Below, in pieces: positions 32,501 through 44,900 of a stretch of DNA of 64,000 bases. A program made the translations under genes and the position numbers. Within the stretch, counting starts at the first letter, position 1, and each line of letters begins with the position of its first letter. The notes under the pieces were generated by a model. It worked only from the letters and a program-made list of their open reading frames with translations. It had not been told where the DNA came from and made no database searches. This stretch comes from Phymorhynchus buccinoides (Eukaryota; Mollusca; Gastropoda; Neogastropoda; Raphitomidae): the NCBI GenBank assembly GCA_017654935.2, contig CM065684.1:50409955-50473954 (forward strand). Reading direction: 5' to 3'.

Positions 32501-35500
32501 GCTGCTGAGTGGACTGAAAAAAAATCTACTTCTGCTCACAAGCTTGTGGACAAAAATGTGAAGATAGGTTTTTAGGTGGCACAGTTTTTGGTCATTGCAG
32601 GGCACCCGTGACTGACTGGCTTTGGAACTAGTCATACATTACCACTCTCTGTGGTGCGTGTATAGCAGTTGATATATTATGCATTTTATACTTGTTCAGA
32701 AGTTCTTCAGAAAACAGATCTTACTAATTTCTTCTTCACACAACACAACCTTTGCCTTGGCTTACTGACAGTTTCATCCACTCCTGTGGACTTAATCGGA
32801 GTGACTGACTAACTCTCAGCTGAGATGTTCAGGAGTTTCTGCCAGCGAAAAGTGTCGTAGATCCTTGAACGGAAGGCCCCCTGGTTCCTGTTGATGACAC
32901 CCGATTGTAGTCGGATGTGTATGGCCTCCGTTGTTTTCCGCATTCTCCAGTCATTCTCCCTTTCTAATATCTTAGCCCCCTCCCAGAAAGAGATGTGTAT
33001 GGCCTCCGTTGTTTTCCGCATTCTCCAGTCATTCTCCCTTTCTAATATCTTAGCTCCCTCCCAGAAAGAGATGTGTATGGCCTCCGTTGTTTTCCGCATT
33101 CTCCAGTCATTCTCCCTTTCTAATATCTTAGCCCCCTCCCAGAAAGAGATGTGTATGGCCTCCGTTGTTTTCCGCATTCTCCAGTCATTCTCCCTTTCTA
33201 ATATCTTAGCCCCCTCCCAGAAAGAGATGTGTATGGCCTCCTTTGTTTTCCGCATTCTCCAGTCATTCTCCCTTTCTAATATCTTAGCCCCCTCCCAGAA
33301 AGAGATGTGTATGGCCTCCTTTGTTTTCCGCATTCTCCAGTCATTCTCCCTTTCTAATATCTTAGCCCCCTCCCAGAAAGGGAGAATGCAGAAAACAAAG
33401 GAGGCCATACACATCTGACTACAATCGGCTGTCATGAACAGGGACCAGGGGGCCTTCCGTTCAAGGATCTACGACACGCTTTTCTCTGAACTATCAGCTG
33501 AGAGTTAGTTGTCATCAAGTCAGTCACTCCAACGAAGTCCACAGGAGTGGATGAAACTGTCAGTAAGCCAAGGTGAAGTTTGTGTTGTGTGAAGAAGAAA
33601 TTAGTAATATGTATTGTATCTTCCAACACGATGAACACTTTCAAGGATAAAACAGATCTTTTTGCAGAAATTGAGTACAATGTTTGTTTAGTTTTGCTCA
33701 AATTCCATTGTTGGCAAAATTAATTTCTCCCATAGTGGGCTGTTGATGTCTTTATTTGCTGCATGCTCCTTGGTATTCTTTATATACTGTAACCAACAAA
33801 ATAATTTTAAGAACCCTTTTCTTCCCATCTGTGTAATATTGGTCCTTACTTGTGTCCATGTTAGGTGCTGTTTCAGTATTTGCGTGGTTGCGACATGGTG
33901 CTCCTGAAACCAGGACTGGAAAAGCTGATAGAAAGAGTCTTCAGGGTTGGCCATCTTGTCATCCAGATCCACAGTCTTATAAAATCAAACATTTCTGCCA
34001 ACATTAATGGCAGATTAAAACAAGAAGACAGACATGCAATTCTAACACCATCCCCACCCATCCAGTATACACGCACACACACATTGGAAACTACTTTAAT
34101 GCGGCCACCACTTCAGGAGTGGGAAGATTCAGAGAACATTGAAACGTGTCGTTTCAGGATTGAGAGAACGTTCTGCTTTAACTCGTGTTTCAGTCTCTGC
34201 TGTCCCTGGTCAAAGACTCGTCGCTGAGCTGTGAGTGGAAGCCCGGCGTGATCGCCGCGCGCAGCGTGCACGAGGTGCCAGCCTCTGAGGTCAACGGCCG
34301 CAGCAAGGGCATGGCGTCCTCTCCGGTGCTCAACGACTTTGTGCGCATCGAGCGAGTGCAGCCCTCCAAGTACCTGTGGCCCTGGCAGAAGAACAACAGT
34401 GCCAACATAGTGACTCACACCGTCATCGAAGACTATAAAAGGTAGGGGAGGCAGTACACAGAACTGATCCTAGGGCGCGGGATTGGTACAATCCCCCCAA
34501 AATCTGTTCCTTCCCGCAATAATTGGGTCTAAATGTGGGCCGACGCCCGCATATTTGCAGAACTGCACACACTTTTTACCGATCGCTGCGGGAATTCCTT
34601 CGTCGTCTGCTAAATCCGTCGTCTGCACAAACCGAAAGCATAGAGCAGGAATGAATGATTTCTCAACATTTCATTGATTCCTTTACAATGTTAGTGTAAA
34701 TCAACCAATCCAGTTCATCTAGTTTTACCGACAAGGAGTCCTACCTGCCATGTTGAATTTTCTTCAAAATGAAGCGGACAACGATGCTCTTCGACTTTTA
34801 TTTTTGTTGCGGCAAAGTTAAAAAAAAAAGAAATCCTCTGCCAAACGAGTGTGCAGAAGATGTTGCAGAAACAGCTACTGCATCAACTGTCTCGGAGAAA
34901 CAGCCCGAAGATAACGGCACTAGTGCAAGGGAACACCGGTTCCAAGACGAGTGGCTGAAGAAGTGGCCATGGCTAGCAAAGATTGAATCGGCCGCCTCCC
35001 CCCCCCCCTTCCCCTCATATCCATTGGACATGCCCCCCTTTTTTTATTCTTAGGGGGGGGGGTGGGGACACCCCCACTTTTTCAAAATCCTAAAATACCG
35101 GTTCACTTAGGGCTTGTGCACATTAGATCCGCAATCTGCAAGTCCCGTTCGGGAACCCCATTCACTTGTATCAGAAATAAGTGGATGGGATATGGGGATG
35201 AGTTTCCGCATGTTATGTTCACACTCCTTCATATTTCTGACTTCCAGATTTTTTTGGGCGGATTGCGTATGGGTTTCCACACAAAACCTGCGCATGGGTT
35301 TCCGCCCAAAACCTGCGCATGGGTTTCCACACAAAATGTGCGCATGGGTTTCCGCACAAAACCTGCGCATGGGTTTCCACACAAAACTTGCGCATGGGTT
35401 TCCACACAAAATGTGCGCATGGGTTTCCGCACAAAACTTGCGCATGGGTTTCCACACAAAACCTGCGCATGGGTTTCCACACAAAACCTGCGCATGGGTT

Positions 35501-38500
35501 TCCACACAAAACTTGCGCATGGGTTTCCGCACAAAACTTGCGCATGGGTTTCCGCACAAAACTTGCGCATGGGTTTCCGCACAAAACTTGTGCATGGGTT
35601 TCCGCACAAAACCTGCGCATGGGTTTCCGCACAAAACCTGCGCATGGGTTTCCGCACAAAACCTGCGCATGGGTTTCCGCACAAAACCTGCGCATGGGTT
35701 TCCGCACAAAACTTGTGCATGGGTTTCCGCACAAAACGTGCGCATGGGTTTCCGCACAAAACGTGCGCATGGGTTTCCGCACAAAACGTGCGCATGGGTT
35801 TCCGCACAAAACTTGCGCATGGGTTTCCACACAAAACGTAAGCATGGGTTTCCGCACAAAACTTGCGCATATATGTGTGTGTGCCCTATATATATGTGAT
35901 CGTGTTAGCCTTCTTCTCTGTTCTTTACACTGGCTTCCTGTCACAGACAGAATTGAGTATAAATTAAACATCTTTTGCTATAAATCTATATATAAAGCTG
36001 CTCCATCTTACCTCTGCGACAATATTTCCATTTATACGCCAGCTCGCACTTTAAGTTCAGTTTCTGAACCTCTTTCTCTTCATATCCCTAGGTATTGGCT
36101 TTCAACTGTTCGTCGGCGCTCTTTTGCTGTCCTAGGACCGACATCTTGGAACAAACTTTCTCTTTCCCTCCGTCAGCGACCGACCCTCTCTGCTTTCAAA
36201 TCTAACCTCAAAACCCACCCGTTCCCCCGTCATTGAGGCTCCACTCTCTTTCTCTTCTCTCTCTTGCCTTTAGGTCTGTTTCTGCTGTATACCATTTATG
36301 TCATACGTGTGTGTTCGCTTTGTTTTGCATTTTTGTTTGAATGCGTTATGAATGCTAACGTGTGTTTGTGCTTCGATTTGATTTCTATCAAGATTCAGCG
36401 CTGTATGAATACTGTATGTTGTTGTTGTTGTTGTTGTTGTTGTTGTGTCCTTGTGATGTATGTGTGTGTCAATCTTCCCAGTCAGTGTTCTTCCTTTTAA
36501 TTTTAGCCACATTATCCGTCACATCCGGGTTAATTTTGTATCGGTTCTTGCTGCGGCGGTCTACCTAGAAGAATTAATTTATATCATATTCTTCTTCTTT
36601 TTCTTCTTCTGCGTTCCCAGGCCATACGGCCATAATGGGTAAGGTACGTATGTGTCCGGTTTTCAGTTTTCACTGGTCTCCCCGCAGCGTACAGCCGACA
36701 CATTCCAATTTCAGAGGAGAATTGATACCATATAATATATTACACTATTTTGTTATAAGTTACCAAAGTATCACGAAGAACAGCTATGACAGTGAGAGAA
36801 AGAGAAGAAGGTCCAAATGAAATGCGATCTTTGTTGTTGTTGTCAGATACTGGCACAGAGAAGACAACGGCTGCAGCTGGCTGCTGCAGATGAACGAAGA
36901 AGCCCAGTCCTTAGTGTTCTTCCTCATCCAACCTGTGGAAGGTAAGGGTCGAGTTTCTCTAGATAACGGTTGACGCGCGAATAACGCTTACACGAAACAG
37001 GGCCTAAGAAACACGTTAGAAAATGTTTGCGGAAGAATATTGCAAGCTCTTGTCTGATTGGTCAAAAAAAGAAATTTATTTTAAACAAACTTTAATAGAC
37101 CAATCAACAACAAGCAACGTATTCACCCCCTACTAGTTCCGGATAGTTCGCCGCTTGCTCGGTGTTTGGAAGGAACAAAACGCCACGCGAACTATCGGCA
37201 AACGAAGGGTGTTTCTTAGACCGTTTTCGCCGATTTGAGAGAGCGCAACGTAAAGTTAGCCCTTGTGAAACGGCCCCCTGGACTGTGATGGATATTTCCG
37301 TGACAGGGCAGTTTAGAGGTTGACGGAAATGTCAGTGACGGGGCAGTGAAGAGGTTAAAGATCTACTTTATTATGCTGGAAAGGAACGAAGAAGCTCAGC
37401 ATAATTTAGTCTCCCATCCCACCCAGCCCTCGGAATGTAGCTGCTTATTTGGTTTTGGTTTTGAAAAATATTTTTGATGTCTGCTTTATGATGTGATATA
37501 ATCATATAGTCCCCCTGTGGGGATACCGGGGGAGTCTTTTGTATAAATAGTTCCCCCACCTGGAAGTTCTGTGCTTGTAACTTCCTCTGATCTGTCACTC
37601 TCTTTGACTCTGCCTTTTCCTTTTGCTTACTGTCATCTTCTAACTTTATGCCTGGTACACAGTTCATGCAAATATCCCATGCACAATCCGTAAGTAAGTA
37701 AAAGAAAGAAGGGTAAAATTTACGGATTAGGGGAAATACGGACACGTGCGCACATTTTTTCCCTTCTTTCTTTTACTTATTTACAGATTGGTCACAGGTT
37801 TCCGCACGGAATCACTTACCGCAAAGATTCTAAAAGGGTAAGATGGACTACTTAAGAGTTACGGCGAACCGGGCTGATAGAGTTATCGTTAGTGGGAACA
37901 GTACACCACACACAATGGAGGCTATCTAAAAACTCAGACTGGAATTTGAACGGAGAATTCAACTGGCCTATCGACGTGTAAATGTGTACTGTTTTTAAGG
38001 GACATAACCAGCGTTTCTGTCCTCACTACTCATATAGGGAAAAGAGACCGGATGTTAGTCTTTTCTTTTCAGTGTCTTTGCTTACCGGTCCATTATCCTG
38101 CCTTTTTTTCAAGAAACACTTTCAAAAAGATTTCCTGCAGCTGAAGTCAGACTTGCTGGGCCTAACTATTTCTTAGTTAGGCGCATAGCGGCAGCATGCC
38201 GCATCTGCGCTCATAATTGACAGGAAGCTGTCTGAACGAACCGAAGAAGAAGATGTGGTATAGTGATGAATGTATACTATCAGAATGAAGAAAATGCTTG
38301 TGAAAAGGCTTACGAAAGTAAAAGCTGAGTGTTGGAAGTAGCAGCGGTGTCCACTGCACAGACAGTTCAGTTCAGTAGTTTAATTTAACGTCTTTTCACG
38401 CAATGGTGATATTAGACAACAACAACAACAACAACAAATAAATAAATAAACATGTTGATAAATAACAAAAGTAATGCATAGAATACAACAATTTCTAGTA

Positions 38501-38935
38501 ACAAAGCATCAACAAATCATAACAATCTTGCTTCTCAGAATTGGCTATAACAGTAGCAATATCAAAGATGAAAGGGCTAGATAATATTTGACGATCATTC
38601 TCATAAGTTACTAAATCAATAGACTTATTTCTATAAAGTGGTGTTAAAATTAGGCATTCTTTTAACAAATGATGCACTGATATAGGGTTATATGGTATGG
38701 TTAGGTTAGGTTAGGTACGGTACATTATAGTCACAGAGGCATCTCTGTAAAATTTGGCTTGCTCCCACCTGGAGAGTGAGTCGCAGCCAGAGGCACGCCA
38801 CCCAATTTTGTTTTGTTTTTTGCATGCAATTTTTGTATGACTGATGAGGAAAGAAGGGAGGAGGGTAATTTTTGACCAATTGACAACTTTTCCATTGCCA
38901 CTGGGTTTAATGTGTGCTAAGTGCATGAGCACACG

Positions 38936-38966
<31 letters not shown>

Positions 38967-41900
38967 CTCACGTTCAGACCGCAAGACCTAGTGCAAAGTG
39001 AAAGGAAAAATCCCCTGTACCCAGGTTCGAACTCGGGTTTACTTGACATGAAGCGAACGCGCTACCACTGTGCATGCCACTCTACACTTAGATATGATGC
39101 ACAGACCCTGACCACAGCCTGCTGACGGTGGTGACCTGGTCAGCCCCCCAGTCCACGCTGGTCATCCCGGCAGACGAGGCCCCCTCGGTGCTGCTGTCCT
39201 CCCTCAGCGACTACATCCACCTCAGGAGGGTCCAGATGACGCCCCTGCTCCAGATCTCGCTGCCCCACCACCTCTCCAACAACAACAGCCCCTCCGTCCC
39301 GGTCAAAGCCGCTCACAAACCCTCCACCGCCCCCTCAGCGTCGGTTTCTCAGCCGTCGTCGCTCATTTCTCGCTTTCGTCAGTTCGTGGACAAGCGGTCG
39401 GAGAGCAAGGATGCCAGTGTGAAGCTGGACTCCCTGGACACCATTCGCCGCTCGTCCACCATTCTGCACTACCACAGCCCCAACGCAGGTGAATTTTAAA
39501 GAAACCAAATCTGATCAACACAGGTTTCCGCACAGAATCGCTACATGTATGTGTACGTACTTTTACCGGTCCATTCTCCTACCTTTTTTCAAAGAAACAC
39601 TTTCAAAAAGATTTCCTCCAGCTGAAGTCGGATTTACTGGGCCTAACTATTTTTTAGTTGGGCGCATAGCGGCAGCATGACGCATCTAATTTATTAAAAA
39701 AATTTCTCCTACAAATATTTATATGGCTTATGTAAATGATGATTATGCAGTGCATTCAATGCCCACTTTAAGTTCTCTGTATGTTTTTCTGTCCCTATCT
39801 TTCTCTCTGTCTCTTTCTTTCGTTTGCTCTCTAAGAAAAAAAGGGAAAACATTGAATGTAACAGCAATTTTATTTATGTTTCTTTGAATGTTAATAATTA
39901 TGTATAATATGCATGTTATACAAAATGTGTTCGATGATGACCATCACTTTCTCTCTTTTCATTAAACAAAAAAACGCATTTGTAGACTGACCATCACTTT
40001 CTCTCTTTTCATTAAGCATAAAAACACAATTGTGGACTGACCACCACTTTCTCTCTTGCGCAGGAGGGCTGCTGTCCAGATCGGGGCTCTCCTCAGACCA
40101 GCCTCAGGTCATCCAGGAGGAGGAGAACGAGTCAGACTCCGGGGAATTGGATCATCCCGCCTCCGCCGGTGACAGTCGGCAGGCCGTGCCCACAGAGAAA
40201 GGGGAGGGGAAAAGGGAGGAGGAGGAAGGGGGTGGAGAGCGGAGGAGGGGGGAGCTGCGCAGAGCGTTCAGCGAAGGGGCAGCCAGTCACAGTCTTGCTC
40301 CTCCTCCACCCGATATCAGTCTGTCGCAGAGTTCAGGTGGATATTCGTTTTTGCTTCATCTTGGCTGTTGTTGTGTATGTACACCAAGGCTACATCAAAA
40401 CGTTGTTATGCTCTGTGGGGATTGTCTTTTAGCCATGGCAAGCTCCTAGCGTAACATCATCCGTCCAAAATCCTCCAAAGTCGGAGTGTGGCTGCCCATG
40501 TTGCGGGGTAATCAAAAACGGTCACACACGTAATGTTCTCATCCCTAGCTTGGGCATTTGTACCATAGTGTTCAATTGCTTTAGCTGTTGGGATGATCCT
40601 TTGAGTCTTTAAGCCAGGGAACGACAACAACAACAACGTCTTGGTTGTTCACTTCCTACTTGGATTGTAGAACATTATGGGTGTATCGGTGTCAGATAGA
40701 TGTTAATAACTCTTCTGAGAAAAGGCTCTTTTTTAACTGTTTAGCAAGTTGGTGTTCTTCCAGCCTTAACTCATTTGCATCGCACCGATTTTGAATTATT
40801 TAAAAACCTCACAAATCACTCCAGCCATACACACAAACAAAACATACATAAACAAAAGAAGAAATGAAAGAAGATTACAGGTTTTTACTTCAGGTTTAAA
40901 CATAGGGAAGTGGTAGATCAGACGTTTTTATAGAGAAAAACACTCCATACCAATTGGTTTCACCTCAACAAACTACTACAAAAGCAAAGTCAGAGGCAAA
41001 ATTGTGGTCTAAGGGAGCGAGGTGAGTTTAGAAGTGACCAAGGTATGGTGTGCACACAGATTTACTTCCCTTGAAGCAAATGCGTCAAATTTACAGCTAT
41101 CTATTAATTCCGAACATGTATGACTTGAATGAGTTAGACAAAAGAAAATACAGTGGAGTACACTTAACACGAAACTGGATAACATCAAAGACTGTATTGG
41201 GGAAGATAAGCATCCGGTCTCTTTTCCCTATATGAGCAGTGAGGACAGAAACACTGGTTATGTTCCTTTTAAACAGGACACATTTTACACGTCGATAGGC
41301 CAGTTGAATTCTCCGTTCAAATTCCAGTCTGAGTTTTTGGATAGCCTCCACTGTGAATAGTGTACTGTCCGCACTCTATCAGCCCGGTTCGCCGAGCTCT
41401 TAAGTAGTCCATCTTACCCTTTTAGAATATCTTTGATAACATGAAATAATGATTAATGCACATAAATCGGTTTGAACGGACGAGACCCCTCTTTATTATT
41501 ACTTAATGCTTGACACAAATAATGGTTAACGCACACACAAAAGCTTTGTCCCCTGAATTTTGCGTTTTTGGGGCGTTTCTTTTCAAAGTTTGTTAATGCA
41601 TGTTCATAATCCTTTTCCCATAATTTCTTGTGAAATTCGTAGTTATATGCAATCATAATCATATGCAATGTTTCCACCCAACATTACCTGAACCCAACTT
41701 TGCTGTAACCTGTGTGCACTGGAATACGAAGACAATGTATTTAGACACAAAGGTTCAAGTTCAAGTATACTTTAATATCTCCAAAAGAGAAATTCAGGTT
41801 AGGTGCAACAACGTGACAGACATACAACATAACTGAAAGAACATCAATGAAATGTGTGAAACAAAATTATACCAACCAAATAATTACCATTAAAATTCAT

Positions 41901-44900
41901 TACATCAACTTAGAAATGTGCATATTTAAAACAGAGAGAGAGAGAGACTGACTGACAGACAGTGAGAGAGAGAGAGAGAGAAGATCAATAACCATTATTA
42001 ACTTATAGGAGTCAATTAAATAACACATGGAAGCAACCTTGCCTCGGATACAAGGCGGCACCTGTTTTTCAAAATTTGAAAACCAGGCGGCACACGATTT
42101 AAAATATTTTGACCACACAAAAAAAAATGATTCAAAGTTCAAGGGGAAAAAAAGTGTAGAATTATCACTACAAGCCTGGAATAAGCTTCAAATTTAATAT
42201 GATTTTTCTTTTTCTTCAGCTTCGGGGGTGGGGGGGGGGGGGGGTTGCCCCCCTGACCCCCCAGGGGTCCTGCCAGGGAACTAAGCGGCCCCTTGCCTGT
42301 TTTTTAATTTTATCCAGTTGCATCCATGATAGCAAAATTTGGTCTTGTTCCTTTCAGACAAACAAGTGTCTTGGTACAGGACCATGATCAACCAAGCTGC
42401 TGCGGATGTCATGGCTGAGGTGAGGGGCTTTCAAGCAGTTAGGTTTTGGCTTTTGTTTTTGGTTTGTTGCTTTTGCCATCAATCAAATTTCAGTATTAGG
42501 TAGGTAGGTATAGTTTATAGTCACAGAGGCGTCTCTGTGAAATTCGGGGTGCTCCTACCTGGAGAGTGTGTCGCAGCCAGAGGCGCGCCACCCAATTTGT
42601 TTTTGCATGCGATTTTTGTGTGACTGATGAGGAAGGAAAGGGGAGGGGGGGGGGGGGGGTACATTTTTACCAAATGACAACTTTTTCGTTGCCACTGGGA
42701 TTAACTTGTGCTGAGTGCATGGGCACACGGGACCTCGGTTTATCGTCTCATCCGATAGACTCCACGTTCAGACCTAGTGCAAAGTGAGAGGAAAAATTCC
42801 CTTTACCCAGGTTCGAACTCGGGTTTACTTGACACAACTTGACATTACCTCTGTGCCAGTCTTTTACACAGGTACAAATTACAATCCAGTCTGTTTGCTT
42901 TCGGACCTTGTGTGACCATTCTAACCACGTTGAAGCAAAGCAAGATCAAAAGGAAACCAACAGAGGGCTTCATTTCTCTCCCTGACCTTTAGATCATCTT
43001 TCATGGCCACGTGGGCCTTATGTTTAGTGAGTTTTGTTGAGCCACTATGCAACAGCTGTGTTTGTACGTCATCAGAATGGTGGCAAGAAGAATGACACGT
43101 TCTGTTTGGGGTACTTTACTGAGATTTTGTTTTAACTCAAAATAGATGAGTTAGCACACCATTTGTGTGTGGCATATGATTTAGTAAACTATCTGACTGC
43201 AACCTCAATGGAGTCACGTCGGAGACGTCACTCTGACACTGTTCCAATCATTTTGAGTCACGTTGGAGGGAGTTTTCCAACCAATTTCAACGATTTTGAA
43301 TGTCGTGTAAATCAATAATAGGGAAATAACTCTCTGTTCCTATGAATTCTCAGACATTCTTCTTGAAGTTGCTTCCCTTAGACCATCTTTAGTGTCTCTT
43401 ATTTTCGTTTTTTTAACTTCTTTGAATTAAAGTACTTATCATCTTCGAATTTGCTTCATTCTAATATGAAGGTGACCAAATAGCTCACTTTATTCAAACA
43501 TTAAATAAAGAAATGTTTATAGTTTATGTTATGCTTTTTACAATATTTTTTTATTTAATTACTAAACCAAGTTGATCAAAACTTATTTGGCTCTGTGATA
43601 ATAGATCAAGATCATATCAAAGTAGTCAGCCCATCGAGTGAGAAAGTTTTTTGTTTTCCTGACAAAGCGCATTTCATCAGATTATTTACATCGTGAAATA
43701 TATGCGGCTCTCTCGTTAATAAATATACTAATTTATCTATCACTAAGTACATATTGCATGTTTGTATGATGTGCATTTGATTTTTGGCGATTATTAGAAA
43801 ATGACCTAAACTAATGCGATCTGATGGAGAAACTACCATATTTTTCGGATCATTAGGCGCTGCTGTGTATAAGGCAAATAGGGTAATTTTCAAGAAAAAT
43901 CTGAAAAAAATAAAGTAAATGGCACCCTTGTTTATAAGGTGATACACACCTCGCAAAAGAAAGTCGAAGTTTGAAGCCCGTACATGTAAACGCTTACAGA
44001 TCGCCATTACTGCTGTCATAAGCGAGAGTTGGCTCCCTTCCCAAATAATCGAACTTCTGTTTTTGCGACTTCCGGTTGTTGTGTTTGGACTTTTCTTCAT
44101 GAAAACTGGTAGAATTATGGCAATTTAGGCTCTACAACGATGCTTATTACATCCAATGAAGGGTTATGACATCTGTTGGACGGTATCTCGGATGATAATA
44201 TGGATTTTGAAGCATTTTAGCGTGAGTATTTGTCGTATCGGTGACTCGTTGCCACTTTCGATGTTGTGACTCACAGTAGACTGTACTGAGTTTGGCAATC
44301 GTTGCCTCTCTTCTCACAATTTTGTTCACTAATAGGGCGCCCTCGCTTAGGCGCCCTCGCTTAGGCGCATAGGTCAAAATTGGAGACAAATATCCGAAAA
44401 TTACGGGATGTCATTTTGTATGTGACTCAATTGAGTTAAGGGGATACGCACCATTTACTTCCCACGATGACAAATGATTAAGATTTTTGTCATAGAATCT
44501 ACACATACTCTTATGGTCAAAACTGGAAGAAGAAAAAAAGGGGTCACCGTGCTACTTTTCTTCATGGTCCAAATGTCCAAATTTTTAGTAAAATCAGGTC
44601 TACTGAAAACAGGATTTATTTCATACACTAAAGTGACTTACAACTTTCAATAAAAATTTGCCTGATACTACAACCTATTTCGTATTAGAATCTATGTCAA
44701 AGTTTTAAAAAATTCAATTTAGTCAATAGGAAATTTTGGAAAATTGGTGTACTGACAAAAATTTCCATAAATGTTATGGTTCAAATGCCTGTAGAAAAAA
44801 CCTCAACGATGAAATAATTCTAGTTTTTTAATAATAGATGAAATAATCTATACTCTGCATAATAAAGATAAAAAAACAGTATGTCTCTGTGCTTGTTGCT

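Noticed and set aside
35107..35971. Open frames of 200-260 codons on both strands with HGFPHKTCAWVS-type repeats
   Set aside because: They arise from a 25-bp repeat without stops. They occur in several frames on both strands and have no start context or splice logic.
43612..44100. 162-codon minus-strand frame
   Set aside because: It overlaps a MITE-like repeat, is AT-driven, and shows no family motif. It is antisense inside a START intron.
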